A stretch of DNA of 64,000 nt, taken from assembly GCA_039619475.1 (NCBI GenBank), contig CM077115.1, positions 223,743,291-223,807,290 on the forward strand, in the 5' to 3' direction. Of the stretch, positions 22,501-32,869 are shown piece after piece. The translations under genes and the position numbers were made by a program. A model generated the notes under the pieces. It was not told the DNA's origin. It saw nothing but the letters and a program-made list of their open reading frames with translations, and searched no databases. The DNA is from Icerya purchasi. Lineage: Eukaryota > Arthropoda > Insecta > Hemiptera > Monophlebidae. The first letter of the stretch is position 1. Each line of letters begins with the position of its first letter.

Positions 22501-23295
22501 GCGTCCAAAACGAAAGAAGGAACAGGATGCTCGGTAGTACACGAAGGCGACGCTATCAGATATACTGTACCGCATGTCTTTTCCGTTCTGTCAGCGGAAC
22601 TAATGGCATTAAAGTTAGCTGTGCAGCAAGCGACAGGTCTGCAATACACCAAGACCGTCATCTTCACAGACTCACTCGCAGCGATACAAAGTATCAACGC
22701 CCAGCAGCCAACAAAAACAAAACACCATCCCATAAGTCAAGATATCCACGCTGCCGTCTACGGATCCAATTTGAGTGTAACCTTCTGCTGGATACCAAGT
22801 CATACTGATATCATGTACAACGACTTAGCTGACCAGGCAGCAAAGCAGGCAACAACCATGTTTCCAATTCCAGCCGTCCCTATTCCAGCAAAGGATGCCA
22901 TCCATTATCTAAGACATCAGTTCCGAGACACGTGGAAGCAGATCTGGATCGATACACCGACCACAAATAAGCTACGAAGCATAAAGGCAGACATACTTCC
23001 TTGGAAAACGTCGATTCAACCATCGCGTCGTGAAGAAGTAGTTTTGGCCCGGCTCCGCATCGGACATACAACTCTCACTCACAAGCATATTCTAGATCGG
23101 AAAGATGCTCCGCTATGCTGCTATTGCGGCCAGCAACCAATAACGGTTGTCCATGTCCTCCATGAATGTTCCGTCTTTCAGTCCTATCGTATGAATTGGC
23201 CCTCTACGTTCTCATCCACCATCTCTGATAATCCTAAAATGATCGATCAAACTTTCCAATTCCTCAAACGTACTAAACTTTTTCCCCTAATATAA
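19597..23295 (+). CDS. LINE ORF2: AP endonuclease, reverse transcriptase, RNase H
   Basis: Encodes 1232 residues with no internal stop. The endonuclease nicks target DNA; the RT copies element RNA from the nick; RNase H removes the RNA strand. Endonuclease: INWNCNG with N14, E41 in CIQESH, GDFN at 138-141, IDYVL with D190, SDH at 213-215. RT: SAPGPDE (455-461), FFDITKAFDRIW with D587 and D593, GVPQGSVISPTLF, and FADD at 675-678. RNase H: FYTDAS with D968, AE with E1001, FTDS with D1025, and WIPSH to NDLADQ with D1079, so all four acidic residues are present. C-terminus: C1174-x2-C1177-x8-H1186-x4-C1191 knuckle. The start is the first ATG after ORF1. Codon use is AT-rich, like the surroundings. 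Confidence 0.92.
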   Translation: MGTANQNITIINWNCNGILLHFEDFKLLLSTYNPMIVCIQESHLRPNQIINLTSYNMIYKSVNPATKAHAGIFLAIRKDVSYTELDLKLEHIQTLAVRINTDTPFSVCSIYLPQYTKIEACDYNTIISRLPQPFIFTGDFNSHSEYCGSATTDARGRLLNDIIDKYDLTIHNTLEPTHYSATHRMWSTIDYVLSSAQMSHLIDVHHHDDMGNSDHFPLITTVKTKAKRPVEKPKLNFNKANWNLYKQLCQSEIKIDFGQEVNTIVSSFTNQIKQCAEKAIPRTKPLPKFRTPVPWWSDKCSEAIKNRRKALKLLKQNPTLKNHISFQHARAKTRWILKQEKRKSWADYISTITCKTPVTQLWGKIRSINKIHYPGVPSSILANDQLHTEAAQIAEVFAELFENISSDKEQPPSSIEIKNKIENVQFNFSSPNNEVYNRNINKTELYNAISLMKISAPGPDEFNILFLKHAPDCVYDKLLLIFNRIWHTHTFPQQWRESIIVPIQKPNKNPTHPDNYRPISLTSVLCKLFEKIINHRLIWELENRNLLSPTQYGFRPSCSTLDQLNLLQTKIQESFTRRMHLLAVFFDITKAFDRIWRCKVLVSLHKWGFKGRIMHFIQNFLSSRYFRVRIGSSLSSSKKLTNGVPQGSVISPTLFIVAINELISSIPSPVSATLFADDFSISISCDNLEAGKRILQTSVNRAQQWASQNGLEFSPSKTECIHFCRLRTCNKELCLTLDNNAIPQSRTVTHLGIIFDDTLSWKQHIQHLKRTCQRKMNIIRKLSHTSYGADRTTLLKIYRTLIRSSLDYGVPIYGTANPSILATLDPVHHTALRISLGAFYTSPTMSILCEANEWPLNLRREFLMLKFSVHLQCRHNSFRSCETNSTRNRPHATGLLHQIIYSIRSKRQIDVPGNIVQYKVHLLPPAVLANIFTDVSLTKHNKDSAQIISKAYAQLLLSYASFKKFYTDASKTKEGTGCSVVHEGDAIRYTVPHVFSVLSAELMALKLAVQQATGLQYTKTVIFTDSLAAIQSINAQQPTKTKHHPISQDIHAAVYGSNLSVTFCWIPSHTDIMYNDLADQAAKQATTMFPIPAVPIPAKDAIHYLRHQFRDTWKQIWIDTPTTNKLRSIKADILPWKTSIQPSRREEVVLARLRIGHTTLTHKHILDRKDAPLCCYCGQQPITVVHVLHECSVFQSYRMNWPSTFSSTISDNPKMIDQTFQFLKRTKLFPLI

Positions 23296-23340
23296 ATTTT
23301 ACAACCGGTGTCTCTGGCCATAGTAGCAGTACATGGCACC

Positions 23341-23342
<2 letters not shown>

Positions 23343-23389
<47 letters not shown>

Positions 23390-23400
23390 TATATAAGATA
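23343..23400 (+). repeat. Poly(A)43 and short (TA)n
   Basis: A run of 43 A ends the intact LINE and is followed by (TA)5. Such a long uninterrupted tail suggests a recent insertion. Confidence 0.85.
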
Positions 23401-23891
23401 AGATACATATATATCAAATAAAGTATATTTTTTTTTGATTTGTGAAAACATTTAACGTACATACATAATATAGTACGCGGTGACTAACTTTTGCTCGAAT
23501 CTATTCTGAAAAATCAATCGATGTTTGGTAAAACAAATATGGCAATAATATATGATATGAAAGCTACATATAGATTGGTTTAATTTTTTATGTTGAAGTA
23601 TTCTTAAACGAATTATCAATTAGCCAAAAGTTCTACAATGACGACCGGACTGTTTTAATTGGATACCTTTATTATCCCTTTTCAATTTTTTACTTAACGC
23701 GATAAACAAACATGAGTTTACTTCTACCACAAAAATAATAATAATAAGTTACTTTTTAATGAAACGTTTAGTCTTCTGGACGACTCTGCTTCAACTGTAT
23801 TACCAGTTCTTACATGCTTTTCCCGGCATATCTTATATAACGTATTTTCGGCAATATCCGACGGTTTATGCTTATAATAATATGGTTCATT
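23401..23891. other. No gene recognised
   Basis: AT-rich spacer with a T-run at 23429-23437; nothing else seen. Confidence 0.35.
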
Positions 23892-23899
23892 GTCTATAT

Positions 23900-24262
23900 C
23901 AGGCCCGTATCTAGACCAAAATTTCGGGAGGGGTTATGAAAATATATATATATATATATATATGTACATTTATATGTGTGTGTGTGTGTATATTATCATG
24001 AAATATATTTATTTATAAATAGTACACTAAAGCCTTGTAGTCAATTATTGTATATACAATATTTGAACACTACAATAAAAATAAATAAAAAGTAGTCGTT
24101 TCCATAGAATTCATAAAAATTTCAATTTCCTTTTCCTCTTTTGTCAAAAATTGAAAAGAAATAAATTTATTCTGAATTTCGGCCAATTTAATTCCAGCAG
24201 TTATTATTTCGCAGACATTTCAAGGGGCTGAATCCTGAAACCCCCCCTCAGATACGGCCCTG
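23900..24262. mobile_element. hAT-like MITE with 8-bp target-site duplication
   Basis: Terminal inverted repeats: CAGGCCCGTATCTAGACC at 23900 and CAGGGCCGTATCTGAGG reading in from 24262. They are flanked by GTCTATAT (23892-23899) and GTCTATAC (24263-24270), an 8-bp duplication with one mismatch. CAGGGCCG-type ends and 8-bp duplications are hallmarks of hAT transposons. The 363-bp interior is non-coding with (TA)n and (TG)n at 23939-23990, so the element is non-autonomous. Confidence 0.75.
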
Positions 24263-24270
24263 GTCTATAC

Positions 24271-26275
24271 GGTCTGGCTTACAATTTCTTTATATTTTAA
24301 TTTTACGCGACATTATTATGTCTACATGCATGTTAAGTTTATGCCAATGTAAGATTATATGGTCTATGGTTTTCCCTATTTCCCACAGTTTTCGTTTTCT
24401 CCATCTTTCTTTAATATTATTTTTCTATAAACACGTGTTTCCGATGCGTCTTCTTATAATTACATAATTTATTCTATCCTAAATTATCAATATCTGTAGT
24501 TCATCTGTCTTTTCTTTATTTACTAAACGGTGTGCATGGGGTTGTTATCGCGATCCGTATCTTATGTTTTGTTTTGATGTGTTCGCATAAAAGCACTTTC
24601 TTAATGTAATTGCGTAAATTTTTAAAGCATATTATTCTCCTCTGCCTCCTTTTGTTCGAGAAATGATTGGACGCTTTACAGCAGGATGTAGATGATACAT
24701 TCGATATTCTGTTAAGTATGTTCGTCTTTTACGTTTGTAGCTTTCCTAGCTCGGTAACACTCTACTTGACAACTTCTAAACGAATATGTCAGTACGGGAA
24801 CTACAAAGGTGTCTCTTGTCGTTTTTACTATACACTTTGTTTCTTTTCGTGTTTTTACTTTTAGTCAATTTTAGAATACATCGACTAATTTTTGTTTTAT
24901 TATTTTTTATTTTGTACACCATGAACCCCATTTCCTTAAATATTTAAAGCATATATGTCTGGATGTTCCAATTGAGTAGCATCAGTAGCATTAGTGGACT
25001 GCTGACAATTTCTAACAGCGATCTTAACTGCTATTTAATTTTCAGCGTATAATTTTAAGTCATCCATGCGGCAGAGTTGATTTAATAACATCTCATCTGA
25101 TTTCATCGGCAGTTTAATGCTAATTAATTACTATTACAAACTATAATGAACTAAACGAAAAATATTCCGCAATGTATTATTGTTACACCCGTACGTTGCT
25201 ATAAGAAAATATACCTTTTGAGTACACTAATCGCTGCCGGTGGCATGACACTCTATGCATTTTGAATACATCTTTCAGTCAGCTGCGGGAGGAACTAGAT
25301 CGTACGCTTTTCTGTAATTAGTGTATGTAGCACTCAAATTTTCATAGTTTTTACGGACTTGTTTTGGTGAATTATTCAATCAACAATTTCTTACATTCCA
25401 TTGCTCCCCTTCGCACATCTTTTATTATTTATGCCTTTCCAGTCCGAACGTTTAGCTTTTAGCTAGTTCTCATCATGCATTTTTCTTTGACTCCCCAGTG
25501 ACTTCCGGTTTTGCTTAATTTTGTTTTTATCCGGCTACATATTTTACTCGATTTACTTATTTTTCTCGTAAGATTTCTGTAAAACTTTTTCTTGTGTTGG
25601 GGAGCGAATTGTCTCTATCATGCAATTTGCCTCCATTTGATCCTGCGCATAGTCTTCCAGCATAAACTTATAACTTTTGAATTTCGAATCTTTAAGATTC
25701 CGGCGATTGGTTTATTGTACTTTTTTCTGATTTTTGAAATGTCCTCTTTTTTTAATGTATTTTCTGTACTTCATGGAGGTTAATATATTGACCTCTATTC
25801 TCAATCGTTTTACTGTATTTGCGGCCTAATTTTCCACGCTGCATCTCCAGCTTTTATTGGTATACTTCTTGATTATTGTTCATTTAATATTCATATGGTT
25901 GGCGCTGCACCGTATACATACTTTTACGCGAACTCTTTCGTTGCATTAATATTTCGTACAGCATATCTTACAACTGCATTCGCTACTTTCAGTAATTTGT
26001 ATGTGTCAGATTCCTGATGATCAATTTTTTTTTTTATTATTGGCTACGTTTCTTGATTTACAGAACATTATGAATGTGCTTTCATACATTTCTCGAAATA
26101 AACTATCGACACTCTCTGCAACTTTGTGGGTTATTGACTTTACTGCTTATATAAAAACGATCTGTTCCCTCTCTTCTACACCTATATCTTCAATTTCGGA
26201 GACTTCCTGTCTTCCCGTATATTTGGCCCCTTGCTTAACTCCTCCAGCTTTTAATTAAAGTCCGTTGCGTCATCA
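24271..26275 (-). pseudogene. Decayed LINE ORF2 on the minus strand (no RNase H seen)
   Basis: Reading right to left, shifted frames give KLEELSKGPN (about 26230), a linker ending SLFREMYE, an RT motif A remnant NYRKAYDLVPP (about 25330-25300), MDDLKLYAEN (about 25070-25040, the usual MDDLKLY block), VVPVLTYSF (about 24800), and IISRTKGGRGE (about 24660-24630). The end reads KTIDHII (about 24370), resembling the ETVDHI knuckle. The series and order match the LINE type with IPVLxYSFGIxxW and RxxGGRGL blocks. Many stops and frameshifts are present. The right edge is uncertain. It abuts the MITE at 23900-24262. Confidence 0.65.
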
Positions 26276-28820
26276 TTACCCATCACGGTTACTGTTATTT
26301 TTATCATTAATAATTATTAATTACTATTAATGATTATTATTTAATTTTACTATTTGAATAAAGATGTTTCCGAAAATTATAAAACAAGTTACTTCGGCGC
26401 CGCTCTAATCTTTATAGGACAAACATAAAGGTATTAACAGAAAAACAGGCAATAGGAATAATAACAGGAAACCATACGACTACGAAGAACTGTTCAACCC
26501 GCTTAGAATTAGCTGTAGATAATAATGATAGCGTAATAGGTTTATATTTAATTATCAAAAAGTAGGCGAGTTCATTTTCCGGCACTTGTACGGATTCGTA
26601 ATCAGATAGAAATTCGCAAGAATGTTATTATTCAACTACAGGTAGAGAGATTGCAGTCAGAATTGTCACTGGAAAAGGCAAAAAATAATCGAAAATAGTC
26701 ATTTGTCGTCTGCTAGTAATTATGGGCTAGTTCGATGAAAATGTTTTCGGCGTAGAACAAACGACGGGGATAATAACCGTACCGTTTTGAGTGGATCAGT
26801 TCTCGTCATAAGCATCTTTTGTCAGACAGCTAATAAATTTTTATATCAGATCAATCGGAATCTACTTTATTCCCGCACAATTGTAAAACCAAAAATGCTT
26901 TATTTACATGAACATCTTTCGAAAGGAATATATAAATTTAAAATGAAATTAGCAGCATTTTTTTTGAAATTATTTTCTTCTTCCTGAAAACTAACGGCCT
27001 TAATTAAATCAGTGGAATTGTGAATGTATATTACCTTTTCACTGAGATTACTCGTTATTCACGGCATTAGCAATAGTAAAATTTACACTAATTAAAATAA
27101 CATATAAGTCACGGAATATTACAAACATAAAATCGATCGAACACTTAATGTTTGTAATATACCATGATTGTGAAGCCTTAAACTTCAAAACGACCGTCGG
27201 ATTTATAAATATATATTACTCTAATAAGTGTGCGTATTTCTGTTAACGTCTCTTATCTTGTTGTTACACAATTCCTCGTAATGCTCATACGAATTTAACA
27301 GGAAAAGCGAATAAACCGGGCTAGTAACTGTTGCCTATATGTACGCAGCCCTTCGACAAAAATTTCTGCTAACACAATTGTGGTGACTAAGTTTTTCTGT
27401 ATATTAAGACTAATAAGATGTTACAAGGCAACGTTTAGACTTTTCACCTGAATTATTTATGGCAGAGTATGTTATGCCGTTTAAGCCAAGGAAAAGAATC
27501 TTTTTCATTTCTTTTACAGGCAGGGATAATTGGCTGTAACTTATAGGACCAAAAGTGGGAGACGAGTGGGATGTTTGCGGTCATTTCATTTATGGCGGGG
27601 TCATAGGGAACTCAAACCGAGGAGAGATGTCAATAGAGCGAGCAAACTTCTTTGAGGGGAGTGCTTCTACTTCGTCCAATAAATTTCCCAAGAGTCATTC
27701 TTTAGCCCTCTCCAAAGGTCCACGAATTTCAGCTGAAATTCTTCTGTAGTACAAGTACGCAGTATGCCATTCTTTCGAAATCGGTGCGCAGCAGAATCAC
27801 TCTGATTATTAATCTTATTTTTATAGCCTTCGTTGCACCGTGGAGAACGAAATATTTCCCGTTTATATTGGCGAGTTAGAGGGGTACCGAATTATCTGAA
27901 GAATTGTTCAGAACTGTACGAAAAATTCTACACTTTTTTAAGGACGAGTTCATGGATTCATCGGATTTATAAACTTCAATCCGCATTCCTAAATTTTCGG
28001 ACCTTTCTGTGCTGACAGATTCTTTAGCATTATACGAATTCGAGACATATACGATTCACATGTCTTTTTTTTTTTTGGTTTCTCAATCCGGACGTAACCG
28101 GTGAGACAAATTTATTTATATAATATGTTTACGAAAATATTAAAAATATGAATAAATTTCAATGGTGATGTAACAACTTACTGTTAGTCACAAAATGCAA
28201 GATTTTAAAAAGAGGGAAAAAAACAAAAAAAAAGTTAATTGCTTATATAACTGGGAAAAGTAAAACAAACGTAATTCTGTGTATGTGAATCGCACGAAAT
28301 AAAAATGATATTGTTGCATTATACAATGTGTACAGTCGAAAAATTCGCATACACACACACAGTCAAGCTCACACTCAGGAAACGCGCATTTACTGAGGCC
28401 AACCGGATATATAAATATCTCACACTTACACCAGTAATTTATTATATACGTATTGACGTGTAAACGTATATATTTAAACACTGACGATTCACCACAGTAA
28501 ATTTCAACATTTATTGGAAGGTGATTTCTTTTCAGAGACAGAGGAGCAACTATGAACAACTGAGATAAATATCTGATGAATCTAATATTGTTCATATGAA
28601 CTGAGATGTCTATTCTAGTAGGCATCGCTCAATAAACATAATTGATAATTGGTAATAATTTTTAAAATGTCTCCATCCTCGATGCCATCTTCACTACATT
28701 CCCATAGGGCGTTTAACGTATTAAAATTATCAGCAATTATGAGAGGTATGTATGCCCCGGTGGGGAATAATATGAGATAAAAATTCCTTTGAACTGTTTA
28801 TAGTTGACGTAAACACAAAC
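26276..28820. other. No gene recognised
   Basis: AT-rich, with TTAATAATTATTAATTACTATTAATGATTATTA-type near-palindromic DNA at about 26308-26342 and a CA-rich stretch at 28350-28362. Open frames (27555-27749, and 28188-28625 on the minus strand with 145 codons) show no motif and probably arise by chance. Confidence 0.35.
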
Positions 28821-28829
28821 AGCATTTGA

Positions 28830-29010
28830 TCTCGTATTATTATTACACTCAGTACGATGAATACCCTACATATTTGGGAGTCACTCTGGACAGAACGTTT
28901 ACTTACAAAAAGCACCCGTTGTTAATGCCGTTGCTGAAAACGCTGCTTCGGATGCAATTGTGTGTTCCCTTTTATTCCTTTCACAGATTTATATCGGAGA
29001 ATTCATGCCA
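28830..29010 (+). pseudogene. Small LINE RT fragment
   Basis: The frame reads YPTYLGVTLDRTFTYKKH at 28862-28915. This is the YLGVxLDxxLxxxxH block that follows the RT active site in Jockey- and I-like LINEs. No catalytic motif is nearby, and the frame loses similarity after about 30 residues. Confidence 0.55.
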
Positions 29011-29039
29011 CTGTCTTGAAAGCTTAAAGAGGTAGAAAA

Positions 29040-29745
29040 AATAATACTGGTAGACACAATATTGTTGAATCCAGTCTTCCCCCTGTTTCTTCGGTCCTAT
29101 AATATTCCACCGTCCACTCTCGATCGTCTTATTCGCCGGTATGTTACTGTGATATGTTGGTTACGTATGGAGCACTGTGAATTCCGCTGAATATAATTAC
29201 ATTAGGTCAACTTGGATTTATAACATTTATCACTTGCTGTTCAGTTGCGACAGATTACAATAGAAAAGCATTTTATGAAAAATTAATCTGTGCGGATTCT
29301 CCCCTCCGTATAGTATTTATAATTTACTTTGTTTTGGCCGTATTACACGTTTTGCTATGGTTCGCTTATAATAGATAATATTTATATAATCACCAAAGAA
29401 TAATAGATGGCTAAGCGGAAGACAGTCCAAGCTATAAAGGAAAAAAAAGATTCGTAAAATAAAATAGAAAACAGAATCACAGTGGTTTCTGGAATAAAAT
29501 CAATGTCGTCTAAAACTGATTCTTCCTCTACAAAAAATTATTCATTATGTGCTGCCGCAGTCCATCCCTGACCGACATTCTTTTAAAATACATTAATGAG
29601 CTGCCTTATAGATTGATCGTCCGACATTCTTTCCAATAATCCTTCCTCCGCAACTAAGTATACGACTTCTCCTTTGCTGAATTGTAAGACATGTAATAAA
29701 GTAATAGGCTGGGCATAAAAACGGTATACATACCTACCTACACAT
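29040..29745. other. No gene recognised
   Basis: AT-rich spacer without motifs or repeats. Confidence 0.3.
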
Positions 29746-29749
29746 GCTC

Positions 29750-29750
<1 letters not shown>

Positions 29751-29832
<82 letters not shown>

Positions 29833-29833
29833 T
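29751..29833. repeat. (TAA)n microsatellite, about 27 units
   Basis: Uninterrupted trinucleotide run ending at ATTAGAATAATACC, directly before a LINE C-terminal relic. Confidence 0.9.
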
Positions 29834-30010
29834 AGAATAATACCGCTAGTTGTTGGAAATAATGGCATAATACCGAATAGCTTAGTTAAGAACATAAGTA
29901 ACCTAGGACTGGCGCCATATATAGTAGACATGATACAAAAATCAATTCTATTAAACGCCGCTACAAATGTAAGGACCTTCCTTAACCATCAAAATGGAGA
30001 AAATTTATAA
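29834..30010 (+). pseudogene. C-terminus of a LINE ORF2 starting at the (TAA)n run
   Basis: The frame reads IIPLVVGNNGIIPNSLVKNI, then LGLAPYIVDMIQKSILLNAA and VRTFLNH with a stop at 30008-30010. The block IIPxVxGxxGxxPxxL with ILLxxxxxVRxFL is the characteristic extreme C-terminus of R2-like and related endonuclease-RT proteins. Only about 55 residues remain. The open frame continues backwards through the microsatellite as polyisoleucine, which is not part of the protein. Confidence 0.6.
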
Positions 30011-32325
30011 TGCTTGCTAGACATATTAGCCGTATTATAAAGCAAACCAGCAAAGGCTGTGATTCCTTGGATAATAATAATAATAGTAATAACAGATTCA
30101 AACGGGGGTGGGGGACGGTAAGTCAACTTACGGATGGAATTTATTTAATGGTGTTTAATTTTGTCTGCATCAAAGGCTCGAATGATCGTCCCACTTATAC
30201 GAATGATATTACATAAATAAAAGATGAGAGCATCTGTTGACAGGGTGTTCGAGATTATGGTTTATTGAGGTTAATGGTGTTGAAGAAAACGAAATGCGAC
30301 CGCTTTATCTTAGCTTTCAAACTCAGTTTTATTTTAGACTAGTTAAAAATTGACACGATGATTTGAGGGTCAGCGACGAATCTCTAATTCACGGTCTCAT
30401 TCAACAGCCGAAAACCTTAATTACAATAGATCACCGTGATCAACATAGGCGAATGAAACGAAACGGATTCGGTGCTATTGCCGCACTACCGTTTCAAATT
30501 GATTTCACATGTTACAGACAGTACTGAACCGTGGCTTTTTCTTTATTTCGACATTTCAGCTTCTAATTTAATATTTCGCTACAGAAATCAGTAGCATCTT
30601 TTGTGTTAGAATTCGACGACTTCGAATTATATACTTTCTACAGAGCGCGCAAGTTTCATTCACATAAGTTTCCGACGGCAGTGATTACCTAGTGTGAAAA
30701 ACAAAAGTCTCTCCTTCACGACCAAAACACCTTGCTGGCTGGTCGAGATTTCTCTCCATGACAACCGCTTGAAAGTTGGATGGGTGACGGGTGCTTACTT
30801 TAATCCCCGCCATTATCCTGGGTGTTACTTCTGATTTTGACCTTTATAATTCTTCGACTCGTCCTACACTCCGGTTTCTTACCGAATTTACCTCGTTCCT
30901 GCTTAAATCTAAATTATACGCAATGTTCACCGAATTCCTGCGTGAAATATTTAATATTGCGGCGTTAATCAATGTCAAACAAATGCGGTAATATTTTAAA
31001 CACCGAGACGTTTTATTCGTAAAGTATCATCCGAGCAAATTAATTAATTTGAAAACTGGACAATTGCATAAAGAGCATTTTGAATGCGACTAAAGTGCCG
31101 TTTTGTTAGATGTTACAAGACTCAATTTTGAAAATGATCCGATTAGTATATAATATAGTAGCAGTAAACTCGGCAACAATGAGGGGAAAGTCGTGTAAAA
31201 AAAATGAGAGTAATATCGATTATTTTCGACAACGCTTGACTTTTAAAAAGGAACGCATTGCATTACTTATTAAAGGGACGAAATTAAAAACCGAAACTAT
31301 CCCCGGGGGGAACTATCAGATATTTATATGCGGTAAATTTTTTCGGGGCTAAAACCGAAATTTCATCAGAAGTCAAAAAAGCTAAAACCCGAACTGATCC
31401 AAAACTTCGATTAAAAACGACGAATAAAAATTTCCAAAGTTTCTAAAAATGCTGACTGAAAGAATCGCTAGAAGGGGACATCACCACACCACCATATCAT
31501 ATCGAGTACATTTGTAAGAAAGAAGTGTCGCTAAAATGACTCTTCTTTCGTGAAATTTACATACAACTTCATTTAGAAAGATCGCGAATATGGTAAAGAT
31601 AGCGAACTTGAGCTTTAAGGTCACAACGCAAATTTCGAACGATAGGCGTCCTTTTGTTCGCTACAAAAAGTGTTACTCTACGCTTATGATTCGTCGGAAT
31701 GTTTAATCCGGTTCAGGAATGTTTTTGCGGAAAAACACAGTTTAGAAAGCGCCCATTTAAAGCATATTTCATACGGACCTTATCTGTTAATTCGGATTGG
31801 CCCGCAATATAATATATTCTTTATAATTTCTTCTATAGCTAATATCCTAAACTAAAATATGTATGGAATAAATGCTGCGTTAGCTTCAGAAATGATTACT
31901 GTCATCAGCTAAGGAGCACACGTGAGAAAGGTGTCTATCAAAAGTTTTCAAAGGTAATATTTCATTGCGATTATAAATTTATTCTATAGAAGAGTTTACG
32001 TCGCACCATAACAACTATCGAATAATACCGAAATATAGTAACAATAACGACGATCAAATTATAAACACGGCCCAAATGCAGCCGGCAACCCCCCCCCCCC
32101 CACGGTGTGTATACACTGGAAAATCATCCCATCCCCGGTCGACATTAATGAATCCTAATCCGGGACACGCGGACACGCACGTCGCACCGAATTAACGAAT
32201 AATTTTCCACTTCGCGTTATAAAATTCGCTTTAGACGCATGTTTCTTAAACTCAGTTTTCCCACAGAAGCGTCTACGAAGATTAACAGATCTTAAAAACG
32301 AACCGAACAGATTTATGCTTCTTGC
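30011..32325. other. No gene recognised
   Basis: Mixed composition with several short frames without motifs. It includes a C13 run at 32089-32101 followed by CACGGTGTGTATACAC. No inverted ends or duplications were found by eye. Confidence 0.35.
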
Positions 32326-32334
32326 CTAAGGCGT

Positions 32335-32862
32335 TATTATTATAATTGGAGCAACCCCAAAGGGGAGAACGAGCCAGTCTCCTCCTATAATAAAAAAAGA
32401 AGGAAGCGAATTAAAGAAACCTGAAAAAGGAAAGCTGCGAAGATCAAAATTCGGAGCAATATAGGCAGAGATAAAGTTAAGAGGACAAACAGCGTTGTTA
32501 GGGATGGAAATATGAACGAAACTAGGAAGGAGGAAGGAGGATGAATTAAAAAAACGAATATCGTGTGAACAGAAAAGAATGTAATTTCCAATCAAAACAA
32601 CAGTTCCTCCATATCGACAAGAACTGACTACGGTTAAACCTCTAAAGTTGAGGTCAGAAGAATCCTTTAGCCATATTTCAGAAAGCAATTCGATTTTGTG
32701 ATGGTCCAGCAAGCCTTCCAAAGCATCCTTGTTGGCTCTAAGGCATTGCAGGCCATTGTGAATATAGATCAACAGTAAATTAAGATGGGCAAAAACACGA
32801 AGAAAGCAAGAATGGGTAAAAAAGTATAACGAGCTAGTATGCACGTAATAGGACAGGACCAT
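32335..32862 (-). pseudogene. LINE 5' ORF2 fragment: AP endonuclease N-terminal half
   Basis: A 178-codon minus frame with LNLLLIYIHNGLQCLRANKDAL (the NxxSLxxN block, degraded), HHKIELLSEIWLKDSS (the E in LLSExWL), FRGLTVVSSCRYGGTVVLI and FIIGGDW, where GDFN should be. It ends right at that block. The endonuclease cuts target DNA at insertion. The RT-bearing remainder is absent. It may be the 5' counterpart of the RNase H LINE relics in this window, but no shared segment proves it. Catalytic loss (GDFN to GDW) and truncation make it non-functional. Confidence 0.65.
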
Positions 32863-32869
32863 AGGAGAA

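Larger units (their letters stand above)
19103..23385 (+). mobile_element. Full-length-looking LINE (I-like group, RNase H-bearing)
   Basis: About 4.3 kb with a short leader, ORF1 (19142-19579), ORF2 (19597-23295), a 47-nt 3' UTR and a 43-nt poly(A) at 23343-23385. Both frames are open and all endonuclease, RT and RNase H catalytic residues are present, so it may be active or only recently silenced. The 5' end is set by the tail of the older LINE that ends near 19095; the exact first base cannot be fixed. I see no clear target-site duplication; the DNA after the poly(A) is (TA)n-like. A chromosomal RNase H domain puts it in the I/Loa/Outcast-type assemblage; the exact clade needs a tree. Confidence 0.85.

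Noticed and set aside
21531..22733. Minus-strand and alternative-frame open readings inside the LINE ORF2
   Set aside because: They overlap a 1232-codon frame with full catalytic motifs and have none themselves.
28188..28625. 145-codon minus-strand open frame
   Set aside because: Cys/Phe/Tyr-rich low-complexity composition without a recognisable fold.
29734..29931. Polyisoleucine open frames
   Set aside because: Translation of the (TAA)n microsatellite; only the part after 29834 on the plus strand is protein-derived.
30241..30300. CAGGGTGTTCGAG as a hAT or other transposon end
   Set aside because: No inverted partner or target-site duplication was found within about 1 kb.
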